A stretch of 64,000 nucleotides of DNA. It comes from Cercis canadensis. Lineage: Eukaryota > Streptophyta > Magnoliopsida > Fabales > Fabaceae. Location: the NCBI GenBank assembly GCA_003255065.1, contig QAOA01000707.1, positions 1 through 64,000 of the forward strand, given 5' to 3'. Below, in pieces: positions 1-13,401 of the stretch. The notes under the pieces are model-generated. The model had not been told where the DNA came from, did no database searches, and worked only from the letters and a program-made list of their open reading frames with translations. The translations under genes and the position numbers were made by a program. The stretch's first letter is position 1. The number at the start of each line of letters is the position of its first letter.

Positions 1-348
1 CAAACACACTCGGCTGAGCACGAATTGCATGTGCACTATGACCCAATTAAGAAAATTGCAGCAATCACCATCAAAATATCTTTATTGTGTTTGCAGATAA
101 GAGGTTAGGCACATTTATGCCATGATGACTAGCTCCTCTCTAACAAAGAGTAATAATACATGGCAACATACACATGGAAAAATCTCAGCCCTTCACATGG
201 AAAAATCTCAGCCCTTCATGTGAAAAATCTCATGATACATTTTGCATTGTAGACCTTGCCAATTTTTCTTATATAAACATGAAGCAAGGAATGAAAGAAG
301 CCAATGGCTCCCTCTCTTATATAAACATGAAGTACTATGATATACTAG

Positions 349-936
349 TACTTCCTCCACTGATAAAACAATTCGGCGATTCTTGTGTGTCACTCTCCTT
401 CTCTTGTGCTGTCGAAACCAAATATAGAATACTCACACGTGGTTATGAGGGACATCTTGACTACTAGGAGTGCTTTTCTGGCCGGCACTATACCCCCTCC
501 CCTTCATTAAAACCATGTTTAGAATGAGCCACACATTTTGGGTTTGGGGAGAAGAATCTCTTGGTCTCTCATGATCATAAAATTGAATTGATTTCTACTA
601 ATCCGGTAAAATTATCTTTTATTTTTTTATTTTTAAAAATTATTTTTTACTAATAATTTCAAATTTTTAGGACTATTGGATTAAACTTGCTGGATACATC
701 TTTATTAAGCCAGAAGAATATCAACATGCCACTAATGCACTACATTCTGGCCTCATTCAAGGGGCTGTCCCCATAACTAAAGGTTTTTAGTTTCAATAGA
801 AGTGAAATTTTTAATGGCGTGTTTGACTCAACAAGGAACTATGAAATGCTTCATACAATGACTATTGTTGGTATTGGAGATGATCCCGAAGAAAATATAA
901 ATTATTATATAGTTAGAAATTCATGGGTTCCAGACT
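349..936 (+). pseudogene. Papain-like (C1A) cysteine protease fragment, left arm
   Basis: Two blocks look like a plant papain-family protease. Around 349-467 the reading IKQFGDSC...FSCAVETKYRI resembles the region around the catalytic cysteine (normally QGSCGSCWAFS), but it is altered. Around 800-930 the reading contains LHTMTIVGIGDDPEEN followed by YYIVRNSW, which fits the catalytic-His (HAVTIVGYG) and catalytic-Asn (NSWG) blocks. The DNA between them has stops and is AT-rich, perhaps intron. The Gly after NSW reads as Val in this arm. No complete protease domain, propeptide or signal peptide is present, so this is a dead fragment. The family call rests mainly on the His/Asn block. Confidence 0.6.
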
Positions 937-950
937 AAGATTGTTGTACC

Positions 951-1538
951 AGTCTGGACCCCATGAATTTCTAACTATATAATAATTTATATTTTCTTCG
1001 GGATCATCTCCAATACCAACAATAGTCATTGCATGAAGCATTTCATAGTTCCTTGTTGAGTCAAACACGCCATTAAAAATTTCACTTCTATTGAAACTAA
1101 AAACCTTTAGTTATGGGGACAGCCCCTTGAATGAGGCCAGAATGTAGTGCATCAGTGGCATGTTGATATTCTTCTGGCTTAATAAAGATGTATCCAGCAA
1201 GTTTAATCCAATAGTCCTAAAAATTTGAAATTATTAGTAAAAAATAATTTTTAAAAATAAAAAAATAAAAGATAATTTTACCGGATTAGTAGAAATCAAT
1301 TCAATTTTATGATCATGAGAGACCAAGAGATTCTTCTCCCCAAACCCAAAATGTGTGGCTCATTCTAAACATGGTTTTAATGAAGGGGAGGGGGTATAGT
1401 GCCGGCCAGAAAAGCACTCCTAGTAGTCAAGATGTCCCTCATAACCACGTGTGAGTATTCTATATTTGGTTTCGACAGCACAAGAGAAGGAGAGTGACAC
1501 ACAAGAATCGCCGAATTGTTTTATCAGTGGAGGAAGTA
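951..1538 (-). pseudogene. Papain-like (C1A) cysteine protease fragment, right arm
   Basis: This is the mirror copy on the minus strand. It differs from the left arm at a key spot: next to the loop it reads RNSWGPDW, the normal papain-family sequence, where the left arm reads NSWVPD. The right arm is therefore closer to the source gene and the left arm looks like the derived copy. The block around the catalytic Cys (minus strand, about 1420-1538) is the same degenerate sequence. It is not a functional gene. Confidence 0.6.
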
Positions 1539-1886
1539 CTAGTATATCATAGTACTTCATGTTTATATAAGAGAGGGAGCCATTGGCTTCTTTCATTCCT
1601 TGCTTCATGTTTATATAAGAAAAATTGGCAAGGTCTACAATGCAAAATGTATCATGAGATTTTTCACATGAAGGGCTGAGATTTTTCCATGTGAAGGGCT
1701 GAGATTTTTCCATGTGTATGTTGCCATGTATTATTACTCTTTGTTAGAGAGGAGCTAGTCATCATGGCATAAATGTGCCTAACCTCTTATCTGCAAACAC
1801 AATAAAGATATTTTGATGGTGATTGCTGCAATTTTCTTAATTGGGTCATAGTGCACATGCAATTCGTGCTCAGCCGAGTGTGTTTG

Positions 1887-4625
1887 CTCTTCTGACTCCC
1901 AACTTCTTCTTTTTACAAGTGAGATATGTGTGTTTCAATGGGGTCCTCAGTTAATGACACATGCATGGTTTTTGATTCTCAAATGCAAAGTTTGTGGATG
2001 ATATTAATGATCAGACCTATCTCATATCAATTCTCAATTAGTAAAGTATCCCTTAAAAAAATTATCATGTAACTTTTAAGTAAAAAAAAAAAAAATCAAT
2101 AAGAATTATAAGATGGGATTGAGAAAAGAGACTTTGTTTGTATCATCTTGGCACTAGCAAAATAAATTTTCATTACATTGGGCAAACAACTTGTGGATGA
2201 CATGAATCACCCTGCTTTTAATAAACTTATATGATGTTGGATATAAATGTTCATCACCAAAAAAACAAACTTAATTATCTAAAGGGAAGCAAATCAAAAG
2301 CATAACTTTTTTGAAAAAAAAAATCATCCGTCTTTTAGTCACTTGGGTACTTTTAAATTCAAATTTGGTGCCTCTATAGTCTATATAGCACAAGTAAAAG
2401 CATGTTCCAGTGCATGCTCTATGGATTTCAAAAGGTTGAGGGGTCAGATGTCTATTCTCCCCTTTTTCCTTTCCATCCACCCCCTCACAATGTGGCCAAT
2501 CACTCAAATTATGACCATTCCTGCTCTTTTCTTCAGCAGACACTCAATTATGGGAGGAGAATAGGGTCAAGGGNTTCATATCTGAACTGAAGCCCTTTTT
2601 CTTTTTTTTTCTTTTTTCAATTTGAAATAGTATCTAATTTCTGTATGACTTGGGAAAATGCAGCAGACTAGTTTTCTGAGGTTTTAACCTTAACTTGGTG
2701 TTTTTATTTCTTTATTGGGTGTCGCAGTATGGAACGTTAGCACATTTAAGAAAGAAATACTTCAGCTTTATGGATCTCAACCAAATTTTCTAGCAATGCA
2801 ATCAATATTTTGACTGATATTGTTTGTTCCACTATTTTGATAACCTTCTGTTGATGGAATTTTTGGAATAGTTTAATTTTGTAAGTTTTGCTCTATCCTA
2901 GAAATAACAACTTCTCTACTATTACTATCATCTTGATTATTTGTTGAATAATTATGTTTTTCAATATTTGAACTAAAAAGTTCATATCGGCTAGACAATA
3001 ATTTTTAATCATCCTTGACATTATAATTTATCTTAACTCTAAGTTAATTAATTATCTCTCTTAGACTTACCAAGACCACCACGCTAACCAACGGTTTCAT
3101 TGCCTCCCTAAGACTTACTATCGAGACCACGTTTTCTGACTGTTCAATGCTAAGTCAAAAAAAATTCTTAATCTTCTTAAAGTCTTGATATCTTATAAAG
3201 TCTTAGAGTTTAAAGATCTATGTCCAACTTAGTGAACTTCTAAATCAAATATTTGAATAGTGACTAAACAGCTAGATAAGCAAGTTTCTTAAACTTATAT
3301 GTTGCAATTTTTTGATCATGTTTAATTAGTCTTTGATTCTAAGGCCTATTATTTTTAAGGTAATTAGTTATATTGCTATAATACCAATAAGCAATTTTTT
3401 TTTATTTTCTATGTATGGACCATAATATCTCGGCATCTACTTAGACAGCTAAGTATGAAATTCTTCTTGATTTTAATGTTATTTGATTTTGAAGAATATA
3501 TACGTAATAAGGATCTCAGATTTGAACGAATTCTTTATCTTGAAGGATATTTTTAAAATGTCTAATTAAGGCTTGATTTTCTAAGAAAACATAACCATTA
3601 TTATATCTACTGGTTCTATAGCTAAACCATCTAGTCATTATGATAAAGTCATACACCCTATATATATATACACAGTGAGATGTACTCTTCATAAAGCATT
3701 GCTATTGAAAGTTAAACTCGCCATTGAATGTTATAGCCATGACCAAATAAACACATCATCTACTTCAAAGATTATGTAACTTCACTTGCTACATCAGCTG
3801 CAATGCTTTGCAAAGAGTTCTCTGTCAAGAGTAACATTAACTACTCCCATAATTGTTGTATTACATATTTTTATTTTTATTTAATTTCTAAATTTATTAA
3901 ATTGTTTTAAAATTTTAAATAAAGTAATGCTCTAACTTTATTTCCTATCTCCTTGACATGCCGTGATTCCTTTCGAAAGAGAGCCTACTGTCATTACCTT
4001 CTCTCTCTCTCTCTCTCTCTCTAACATGTTTGGTTTGGTTTCTAGCTTGGATGGGGAGCAAATGGAATGGAATATATTTGGCTACTTAAAGTAGAAGGTG
4101 TCCTTTTTCTATTGGCATGCAAACAGAGCTGACACTTTCTTTGGACATTCACAGAACTCGACTGGGATTTTGACACTAGGTTACTATCATTGTGTAGACA
4201 TAGTAGGGGGCATTTAGAAGGAAGAAGAAAACCCCCCTTGTAAATCCGTCACGACCTTGAACTACACTTGAAACACAAATTTATTACAAGATATTCATGA
4301 AAATCTTTCTACAGAAAATGCCAATCCCAGGTAGTGGTTGACATAATAGATTATATACCTCTGATTCTGAACCTGCTCTTTTTTTCTCTTTTTCTTTTTT
4401 TTGGCCATGACCTCTGAACCTACTCAAGATGTTGAATTCTACCTCTTATGCTACTAGTTGCTATTTATAGAACAAGTGTTAGTCTTTTGAAGTAATGCTT
4501 CATTTTTCTCAGTTTGATACTTAAAGATTGACTGCTTGGTTTTCTAATTAGTTATATTAAACTTGGAAGACCGGCAAATGAAGCTTCTTCAGAAGCAACA
4601 TATAAGAATGATTATCAACTAACAT
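1887..4625. other. Intergenic, no gene recognised
   Basis: AT-rich DNA with only short chance reading frames. It holds a (CT)n run near 4001-4022, a short (TA)n run near 3659-3670 and one N at 2574. I found no protein similarity, terminal repeat or RNA gene. Confidence 0.6.
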
Positions 4626-7600
4626 TAGGATCCTCTGAATCGTGCCACGTAGGCATCAATTTTCAGTTAAGTTCATTATGAAGCCACTCAAGCAGGAAGC
4701 AACTGTTAAACACACTTCTTATTAAAATCTTGCTGGGAGTTACTTTCTTACTACCCCTGGTAGATAACGTTACCATTTCTTTGAAAAAAAATTATTTCGA
4801 CATAAACAATGGTCATTTTAAAGTTCACTACAAAATTCTTGCAAATTCAGTAATATATTTCATGTAAGTCAAAATAATTAACGAGTAGTTAATGTGACTG
4901 AATTTGGCCATAAAGAAAAATGTTATTATATATGTATACACTTTATTTTATAACTTTTAATTTATGCCACTTTTGTTAGTATTTAATTATTTTGATTCAC
5001 TAATTACTCTAATTGACAAAAGCTTCAAAACCCAAAACTAATTCAATCCAAAAAAGAAATTTTGAGAGGATGTTAATTTTATCTCCTACTTTAAAGAGGT
5101 GATAGCATAACAATTATCCAATTTTAATATCTACATTAAAATTTTAATTTTTTTAAATTACTTAGATTTACCAAAACTCACTTTTATGAGATTTAATAAG
5201 AGAAGAAATGGTGGGACTATCATATTTTGATATAGTAAGATTTAGAGAGTACTACTAGATGTACCCTAATTATGCTCAAAATCATTCCTCATTTTGATAG
5301 AATTGAGACCAATATTCTCCTCGTTTTTATTCTTCTCATACTCCTTACTTTTCTAAACAAGATAATAATTTTTCGCCTTAATATTCATTCCTCTCATTTT
5401 CTCCTAACCCAAACAGAGGTCAGGCAGAAACAATAACACCAGTAATCTCTATATATACATTCAAGTGGAAGTGTGATATCCTTGTTTGAATGGTAAGCTA
5501 GAGTCCAACCATGCATGCAACTATAATACAAGTTACAACTTTAGAACCACAACTTCTATCTCAAATAGAGGATACCAACACTTAATATGCTTCAAGGCAA
5601 ATCACATCAGAATCAAAGCCTGTGCACAACATTAACCGGGATAGCGATAAGAACCGCAAACTCTTGAAGAGAAGAAACATAGATTGAGACAAGTTTAGAG
5701 AGTAGACATGGGGTCACCAGTTTTGCACTAATTCATTTGGCGAGGATCACAGGCTGCAGGAGCATGCTTGCCATCCTTGACAACAAGGTTTCCTCTCACA
5801 AAAGTGGCCAAAACTTTTCCTGATATCCTTTTCCCCATATAGGCAGAGATGCTCCACATATAAAAAAAAAAGGATTGTATGAGAAAAAAGGGATGGAAAT
5901 GTTACAGAATCCTTCGGGATAAGATTTATAAGGGTAGCCAAGTCAATAAAATATATTTTCTTGGCAACATGAAAAATTATGTCAAACCAAAAAAAAAAAA
6001 AAATTATGTATAAGGTGAAGTAGGAAATACCACCTTATTTAAATGCCAGAATATTATATCCCTTTCTTCTTTTCTCTTTCTGATTTTTTCATGAGGCCCT
6101 GCAGTTTGTTTTGATAGAAAGGATTTCCTAGAAAAAAAAATTTGGCCCAAGAACTAAATCATTTTTATCAAAACAAATGGAGCTTTTGAATGAAGGGAGA
6201 AAAGAAACTAGAGGGGGAGGAAATATGTGCCTCCTTCGACCTCATTTTCCCCAGCTATAAATATGCAAATTTTCTAACTAGAAAAGCAAATACATAATGG
6301 TCCAAGAAGAAGTCACCATATAGCAGTTTGAAAATGTTATAATTAAGACAAGGAAAGTGGTAAAAAGGATGAGTTCAGCACAGTAACAGGGAAAAGAAGT
6401 ATAACATACAGGATTCATAATGAAAACAGGATAATCATCATTCAAGTCAAACTCCACCTCTGGCTGCCACACTGCAATGGCTCCCTAAAGCATAAATGGA
6501 AATTTAGTGTGACTTGAACCTGCAAGTAATTGCTAGAAAAGCATGTAGGATGACTGAGCAATCTCACAGTAAATCTTGCAAGAGCCTTATCATGTGACTT
6601 TTTCCACTAAATTTTAGGATACAAATCATAGGGGACGCTACGCTAGTTTTCTTTGTAATCTTATAGTGCATTATTTTAGACAATCATGTGGCAGCAACGA
6701 GGTATAAAGCATAAGCTTTTACTTCTATTTTATTTTTTTATTTATTTGAATTCCCAGTCAAGGAATAACGTAACAATTTCATATAGAATCAAAATTACAT
6801 AGTTAGGATGCAATCCTTTTCAGTTAAGACATATTACAATGGTTTTTCTTTTACAGAGCAAAGGCAAATAAAAGAAACTATAATCAGGGTATAAACCAAG
6901 TGTGAGGCAAAGAAGGAAACTAAAATCATGTCACCTTTGATTCTAACCCAGCAAATGCAGCAGGTCTCTTGCTCCATCACAATGACAACTGTTCCAGAGT
7001 TACTCCATATTTTTTCCCATATGACCATGTCACCGGAAGATCAAACTATCGAGTCTCCCAATAGAAAATCAGTTAGTCTTTAGAGTTTAGATCTATAATA
7101 GAAGTTATGTTATCAAGATAAGAAACCAAACCCAAGTGAAAGAAAGAAACTAGCACATGGCTTCCTGATTATAATCTATGCATAAATTCACCATCATGGT
7201 CCTAGGGAACTTCTTCATACCTTATGTTGGTTTCACCAGTGGTTATAATTTATGAGATTAGAAGTAGAAAACTCTAACCCCTAAAATACTTTCACATCTT
7301 TTAATTGTTTTAGCATTAATTGGTCACTAATTTCAAGATCATGGCAGTTGGAGCTACATGAGGACATAGAACAAGCTGAATATATAGAGTTCATACCAAA
7401 GAAACAACTCAAAATATGCCAGTTACACACTATTGTTGACACACCAAATTGTTTAGTCATGTTGCATGACAAACCATTAAAACTATCAGTGATATATCCT
7501 CCAAATATTATATACCTACTGTGAATGTGGCTAAACATTTTATTCATTCAACCACCAGTTTGTAGATCATCAATGAGCTTATAGTATTGCTGTATGCAAA

Positions 7601-7870
7601 AACTTGAATGATCCAACTTTTACTCAATGAGATTTGTTAACCTGTAAAGAGGATATGCCACCCCATGCCCTCAAGAAGTCACCTTCTTTAGGAAGCTTGA
7701 GTTTTGGCAGTGTTGTTGAATGATCAGAGCTTAACAAGTCAATATGTCCTTCCTGAAATGAAGCATAAAACAGGTAAATTGATTGATCATTCAGCCAAAG
7801 TAAGATATTGATTTGTAGTTTGGAGTAGAAGCTACCAATAATGCTTCCCACAATTTTTCTTTATTGGCTG

Positions 7871-8052
7871 TGTTATAGAATGTAAATATGGAAAGATTCT
7901 AGATAGCTGTTACAGGATGTAAATATGGTAATATAGCTTAATTATAGGAAGCGTAATTATAGGAATTAGATAGCTTGATTATAGGGGCTAGCCTATGTAT
8001 ATATATGATGGTCCTATGAATGAAATACACACTGTTTTTACCAGAATTAACA
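7871..8052. mobile_element. Solo LTR, 182 bp, in exon 11 of the ALN pseudogene
   Basis: The insert starts TGTTATAG and ends ATTAACA, so it has the TG...CA ends of an LTR. It is flanked by the 5-bp direct repeat GGCTG (7866-7870 and 8053-8057). Copy B has the empty site, which fixes both borders exactly. It is too short for a coding element and unlike the copia LTR at 8873, so it is a solo LTR of another family, perhaps a TRIM or small copia type. It is a fossil inserted after the duplication. Confidence 0.85.
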
Positions 8053-8872
8053 GGCTGCATCACAAATAGGTGGGGAACACTTAAAACAAATGTCTCCATC
8101 TTGTATCTCTTCAGACAAGAAAGCTAAGTAATGGGCGCACGTTTCAACACTTATGCTGTCACCTGTACATTTCGCTTCCTGTCGAATATAAATAAATAAC
8201 AATATAACTCTCATATAATGAGATAAATAGTTTTCCAAAGTTTCTTTAACAAGAGAAGGGAGAGGGGACAAAAAGAATCAAATGAGGAAAAAGGGGATTT
8301 GCATATCTGTGAACTGAAACTCTGTTGGGTCAGATTTCAGAGTCTTGATGAAGAATTAAGTTATTGACATTTTTTATCATATTATCCCTCTCTTCTGTCT
8401 TCTTCTTCTAGCTTCTCCATCTTTCTCCAGGTTCACTCTTTCTTTTTCTTTTCCTGTTTCTCTCTCTTCTCTAGTTCTATATTAATCAGTATTAAAGCTA
8501 TTTTGGTAATACCTAATTAAGAGACTTTCAATAAATAAGTCATTGCACCTATTACCAAGAGTCCATATTGGGAGCATTTCATGGAAGCAAAATGGCAATA
8601 TTTATTATAAGCTCAACATCACATCATCTGGAAGAACTTTCAAGAACGATTATCACAATCATCATTCCAAAAAATCACCATGATTGCCAATTTACAAGGA
8701 GAATAACGTTACTATCAAAGAAACAGGATATCTAGATGAAAAAACAAAGTTAACCTTAATCAGATCTAAGGAAGAATTTGAATAACAAGTGAACAATGTG
8801 GACATGTGCTCCTTCTAAAGGACCACCATTTCTAGTGTCCTTTGTAACATGTACGAGTTCTTTAATTGCTGC

Positions 8873-9228
8873 TGTAAAACTCAGTGCAGCAGTTGCAGTG
8901 TTGAGCACAAGAAAGTGCAGAAAGAATACACAAACCAGATTGAACCAGAAGAAGAAGGTTAGAGAGTAAAGGAAGAGAGAGACAAGAGTTGAAAGAGAGG
9001 AGAATCAGAATTATGATTTCTCATTACTTTGAATTAAGTACAAAGCATCCATTTATAGATGGATGATTACAGAGAGATAATTACAATACCAGCACTTAGT
9101 GCTGATGTGTCATAACTAAATAACTAATCAATGACAGCTGGCTGAACTAACTAACTAACTAGTCAACTAACCAGAGAACTAATCTCTAGCCTTTATCTAA
9201 TAGTGCCACATGGTGAGAGTGTTTAACA
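8873..9228 (-). repeat. 3' LTR of the copia element
   Basis: 356 bp with TG...CA ends, the same length as the partner at 13402-13757 and differing at about four positions. It includes a short CTAA tandem stretch. Confidence 0.95.
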
Positions 9229-9237
9229 TCCCCCCTC
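9229..9237 (-). other. Polypurine tract of the copia element
   Basis: GAGGGGGGA on the minus strand lies directly beside the 3' LTR, where plus-strand DNA synthesis is primed in this family. Confidence 0.8.
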
Positions 9238-12200
9238 AAACTAGCAGGACGAGGAAGGACTGTTATTTTGCTTCTGTTGGACAGAAAATTGGAGGTAGGC
9301 AAGGGTTTGATAAGCATGTCAGCAGCCTGAGCATGTGCAGGAATATGACAGATCTTGAGGGATTGATTTTGCACTTTCTCCCAGATGAAGTAATAATCAA
9401 TCTCAATATGCTTAGTGTGGGCATGGAGCACTGGATTAGCAGCCAAAAAAGTGGCACTGATATTGTCACAGAGAAGCAAAGGAACATTAGGCAGAGAGAA
9501 ATGAAGTTCCTTTAAGAGAGACTGCAACCACTGTAGTTCAGAAGAGGCATTGGCTAGAGCCCTGTACTCAGCCTCTGTGCTAGACCGAGAGACCACTTTT
9601 TGCTTGCCTGAACACCATGACACAATGCTATTACCAAAGAAGACTGCATGACCACTGGTGCTGCGCCTGTCATCAGGACAGCCAGCCCAGTCAGAGTCAA
9701 AATAAGCCACCAAAGGAAGAGAAGTGCTACGAGCAAAGGTGATGCCAAAGTGAAGGGTGCCCTTGAGATATCTGAGGACACGTTTAGCTGCTTTGAGATG
9801 CTCATCAGTAGGACAACTAAAGAACTGACATAAGCGATTCACTGGAGAGGCGATGTCTGGTCTAGTGATGGTACAGTATTGCAAGGCACCAACAAGGCTG
9901 CGATAAAGAGTAGGATTGTCCAAAGGCACACCATTTGTAAGAGACAATATGTGAGAACTTACCATGGGAGTAGACACTGGTTTGGAGTCAGTAAGGCCAG
10001 CTCTTTGAAGTAGATCAGTGATATATTTGGTTTGAGACAAATGAAGAGTGTGCGGAAGCCATGTAGTCTCAATCCCCAGAAAATAGTGCAAGGAGCCAAG
10101 ATCTTTGAGAGAAAACTGAGAATTGAGGGAAGTGATGAGACAACTAATAAGTTGCTTGTTGTTACCAGTGATGATAATGTCATCAACGTAAACTAACAAA
10201 TAAAGAATATCTGATGCAGAGGTGAAGACAAAAAGAGAATTGTCAGAAATGGTGCAAAGAAAACCCCAATTGACCAAAGTAGTTCTGAGTTTGGTGAACC
10301 AAGCTCTAGGAGCTTGTTTCAAGCCATAAAGTGCCTTCTTCAACCTACATACATGATGTGGGAAGTGAGAGTCTTCAAAACCCTAAGGTTGCCTCATATA
10401 AACCTCTTCTGTTAAAACACCATTGAGAAATGCATTATTAACATCAAGTTGCTGCACTGGCCAACCATGAGTCAAAGCAATGGTAAGAACCACTCGAATT
10501 GTGGCAGGCTTGACAACTGGACTAAAGGTATCAAAATAGTCCAAGCCATGAGTTTGAGTGAAGCCCTGAGCCACCAATCTGGCCTTATACCTCTCAATGG
10601 ATCCATCTTGTTTGTATTTAAGTTTGTAGACCCACCTACAGCCAACCACATTCTTATGGAGAGGACAGGGAACCAAGTCCCACGTGTGATTCTGTTGCAG
10701 TGCTTGAAACTCAGCTGACATAGCTTCTTGCCAGCAGGAAAACTGAACAGCTTGCTTATATGTAAAGGGTTCAATCAGGGATGAGGTTTTAGCAACTGAA
10801 AGAATCTTAGGTTTAAAAATTCCATGTTGACTGCTAGTTACCATGCAAGTGGGAGGAGGTAAAGGGGAATGGATCTCTAGTGATGGAGATAAAGAAGAGG
10901 GACTAGAAGCAGAAGGAATGGGACTGATAGTAGGAGAAATATCAGGAGAATTTGTGGGAAGTGTGGTAACACTGAGGGAGGAAGGGACCCTTGCTGTGAT
11001 GGGACTGGTATTGAAATAGGAAGAATAGAATCAGTAGCATTAATCTGAGCAGAAGACCCTTGTTGTGAGCGAAAAGGAAAATTTTCTTCTGCAAAGGCTA
11101 TATGTCTAGAGACATAAATCCTCTTGGAATCCATGTCAAGGCACAAAAAACCTTTATGCTTGTTACTGTATCTTAGAAAACAGCAAACACTAGATCTATT
11201 CTCTAATTTGTGAGTACGGTAGGGCCTAAGATAAGGAAAACACATGCATCCAAAGGTCTTAAGATGCAAGACATCTGGATCTTGTTGATACAGAAGACTG
11301 TAAGGAGTTCAAAACTGAAGAGCAGATGTAGGAAGCCTATTTATCAAATAGACAGCAGTCTGAAATGCAAAATTCCAATACTTACTGGGCATGCCTGCAG
11401 TGATGAGAAGGGACAAACCAACCTCTACAACCTGTCTATTCTTTCTTTCCACTCTCCCATTCTGTTCTGGAGTGTAGGGACAAGAAAACCTATGGTCGAT
11501 GCCTAGTTGAGTGACCATTTTATCATAGGCTTCAAATTCCCCACCAAAATCATATTGAATACACTGGATTTTGCACTGAAATTGTCTCTCAACCATAGCT
11601 TGAAACCGTTGAAACATAGTAAGAGTTTCACTTTTAGATTGTAGCAGATATAGCCAACAAAATCTACTAAAATCATCAACCAGCAATAAGAAATAGGAAG
11701 CACCATTAACAGAAGTGCATGAAGGGGAGCCCCACAAATCAGCATGAATTAATGCAAATGGTTTTATTGCCTTAGAAGTAGAGGATACAAATGGGAGTTT
11801 ATGACTCTTGGCCAGCTGACATGAACTACAAATTGACCTTTTATTGAAATTAAAGACAGGTAAATGTGACTGCTGCATTACTCTATCTACAACCTCAATC
11901 GAGGGGTGACCAAGATGATTATGCCACAACTGTAAGCTAGAACTAGCAGTTTGAGAATGAGAACCAAAAACCTGAAAAGCAGTAGCAGCATTAGACTTGC
12001 TAGATGCAAAGGTTGACATGACTCTATAGAGGCCACGATCAAGCTTTCCTTGAAGAGGAATCTCTTGTGTTTTCTGATCCTTCACAAGAAAACAAGAAGG
12101 ATAAAACTCAACGTAAGCATGATTATCTTGACAAAGTTTCTGAACACTAACGAAGTTGGCAGTAATCTTGGGAACATGAAGAATATTTTTTAGAACAAGA

Positions 12201-13388
12201 GGCTTGTTTGGAGTTGAAATGGATGCAAAACCAGTATGTAGAACAGGAAGACCCTTACCATTGCCAACGATGACCTTATCATCTCCAATGAAAGCATTAT
12301 GAAGAGACAAATTGTTCAGATCAGATGTGACATGGTGAGTAGCACCTGTGTCTAGAAACCATGGGGTATCACCAAGTAAACCAGGACCAGCAACCATAGC
12401 TTGTGCATTCTGACCCTGTGGAGAACTATTCTGTGACATTCTTGGTTGAAAACCATTATCAAACCGATGCCAACATTCTGTGGCCATATGACCAATCTTA
12501 AGACAAATCTGACACTGAGGTTTGCCACTGGAATTGTTGCCTTGGCCAGACTTGTTTTTGTTAAACTGATTGCCTTGACCAGTAAATGGACGAGTGTGTC
12601 CATGATTGAAATGTGAGGAATTATTGCCAAAATTTGGCTGAGAATTCTGGTTCTGAAAATTTTGATTCTGATAAAACTTTTTCTTTCCTTTTTGATGATT
12701 GAACACAATTGCATTTGCTTGAATCATAATTTGTTCATCTACTGACCTTTGTCTTTCAAGACGCTTCTCAAATGTTTGCAAATGACTTTGTAGTGCCTCA
12801 ACTGTTAAAGGCTCAAAGCTTGCATGAGCTACTACAGCATTGTATTCAGGCCCCAATCCAGCCAATATAGCCATGATTTGATCATCCTGACTAACTACTT
12901 CTCCAATAGCTCGCAGATTGTCACAGATATGCCTAATTTTGAGAATATATTCCCACATACCTAGTCCTCCCTTGCGTGTTGTTTGAAGTTGAAGTCTTAA
13001 TTCCATAACTCTGGCACGAGATGTGGAAGCAAAACTCTCAGCAAGAGATTTCTAGATTGCACTTGTAGTATCATAAGCCATGATCTGAGCCATGACCGAT
13101 TCAGTAAGTGAGGCATAAATCCAACTCATAACAAGTCGATTTTGCCTTTACCAGAGCACATACTCTGGATTCAGTGTCTGATTTGAAAGAAAACGTTTTG
13201 GACATGAGCTTGTGCAGTCAAGAATATCCTCATACCCATTCACAATCACAATATTGAGTAGTTGATTGCGCCAGATCAAGAAATTACCTCGATCAAGCTT
13301 GATGGTAAGGGATTGTCCAAATGTTGGAAGGTTCGTCGTTTCCCACAATGGAGTCACCAAAGTTGAAGAGTGATCCGCCATTGATGAC

Positions 13389-13401
13389 TGCTCTGATACC
13401 A
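13389..13401 (-). other. Primer binding site of the copia element (initiator tRNA-Met)
   Basis: TGGTATCAGAGCA on the minus strand lies directly inside the 5' LTR. It is the usual copia primer site, complementary to the 3' end of initiator tRNA-Met. Confidence 0.88.

Larger units (their letters stand above)
1..1886. repeat. Near-perfect long inverted repeat (936-base arms, 14-base loop)
   Basis: Bases 1-936 are the reverse complement of 951-1886, with 937-950 as the loop. Comparing the arms by eye I saw only three mismatches (near 734, 856 and 928 in the left arm). The arm runs to the window edge, so the repeat may extend further left, and no target-site duplication can be checked there. Both arms hold the same decayed papain-like protease sequence. 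It could be a recent inverted duplication, a foldback element that picked up a gene piece, or an assembly or library inversion. The few mismatches argue against a simple copy of one read, but do not exclude an artefact. Confidence 0.95.

Noticed and set aside
174-467. 97-codon open frame, identical in both hairpin arms (also 1420-1713 minus)
   Set aside because: It starts in repeated AT-rich sequence and covers only part of the degraded protease block; it is identical because the arms are mirror copies.
2271-2590. Overlapping open frames of 62-90 codons
   Set aside because: They overlap on both strands, show no motif and one crosses an N; chance frames.
9210-9515. Plus-strand open frame of 101 codons
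   Set aside because: Antisense shadow of the copia element's RNase H and 3' LTR edge.
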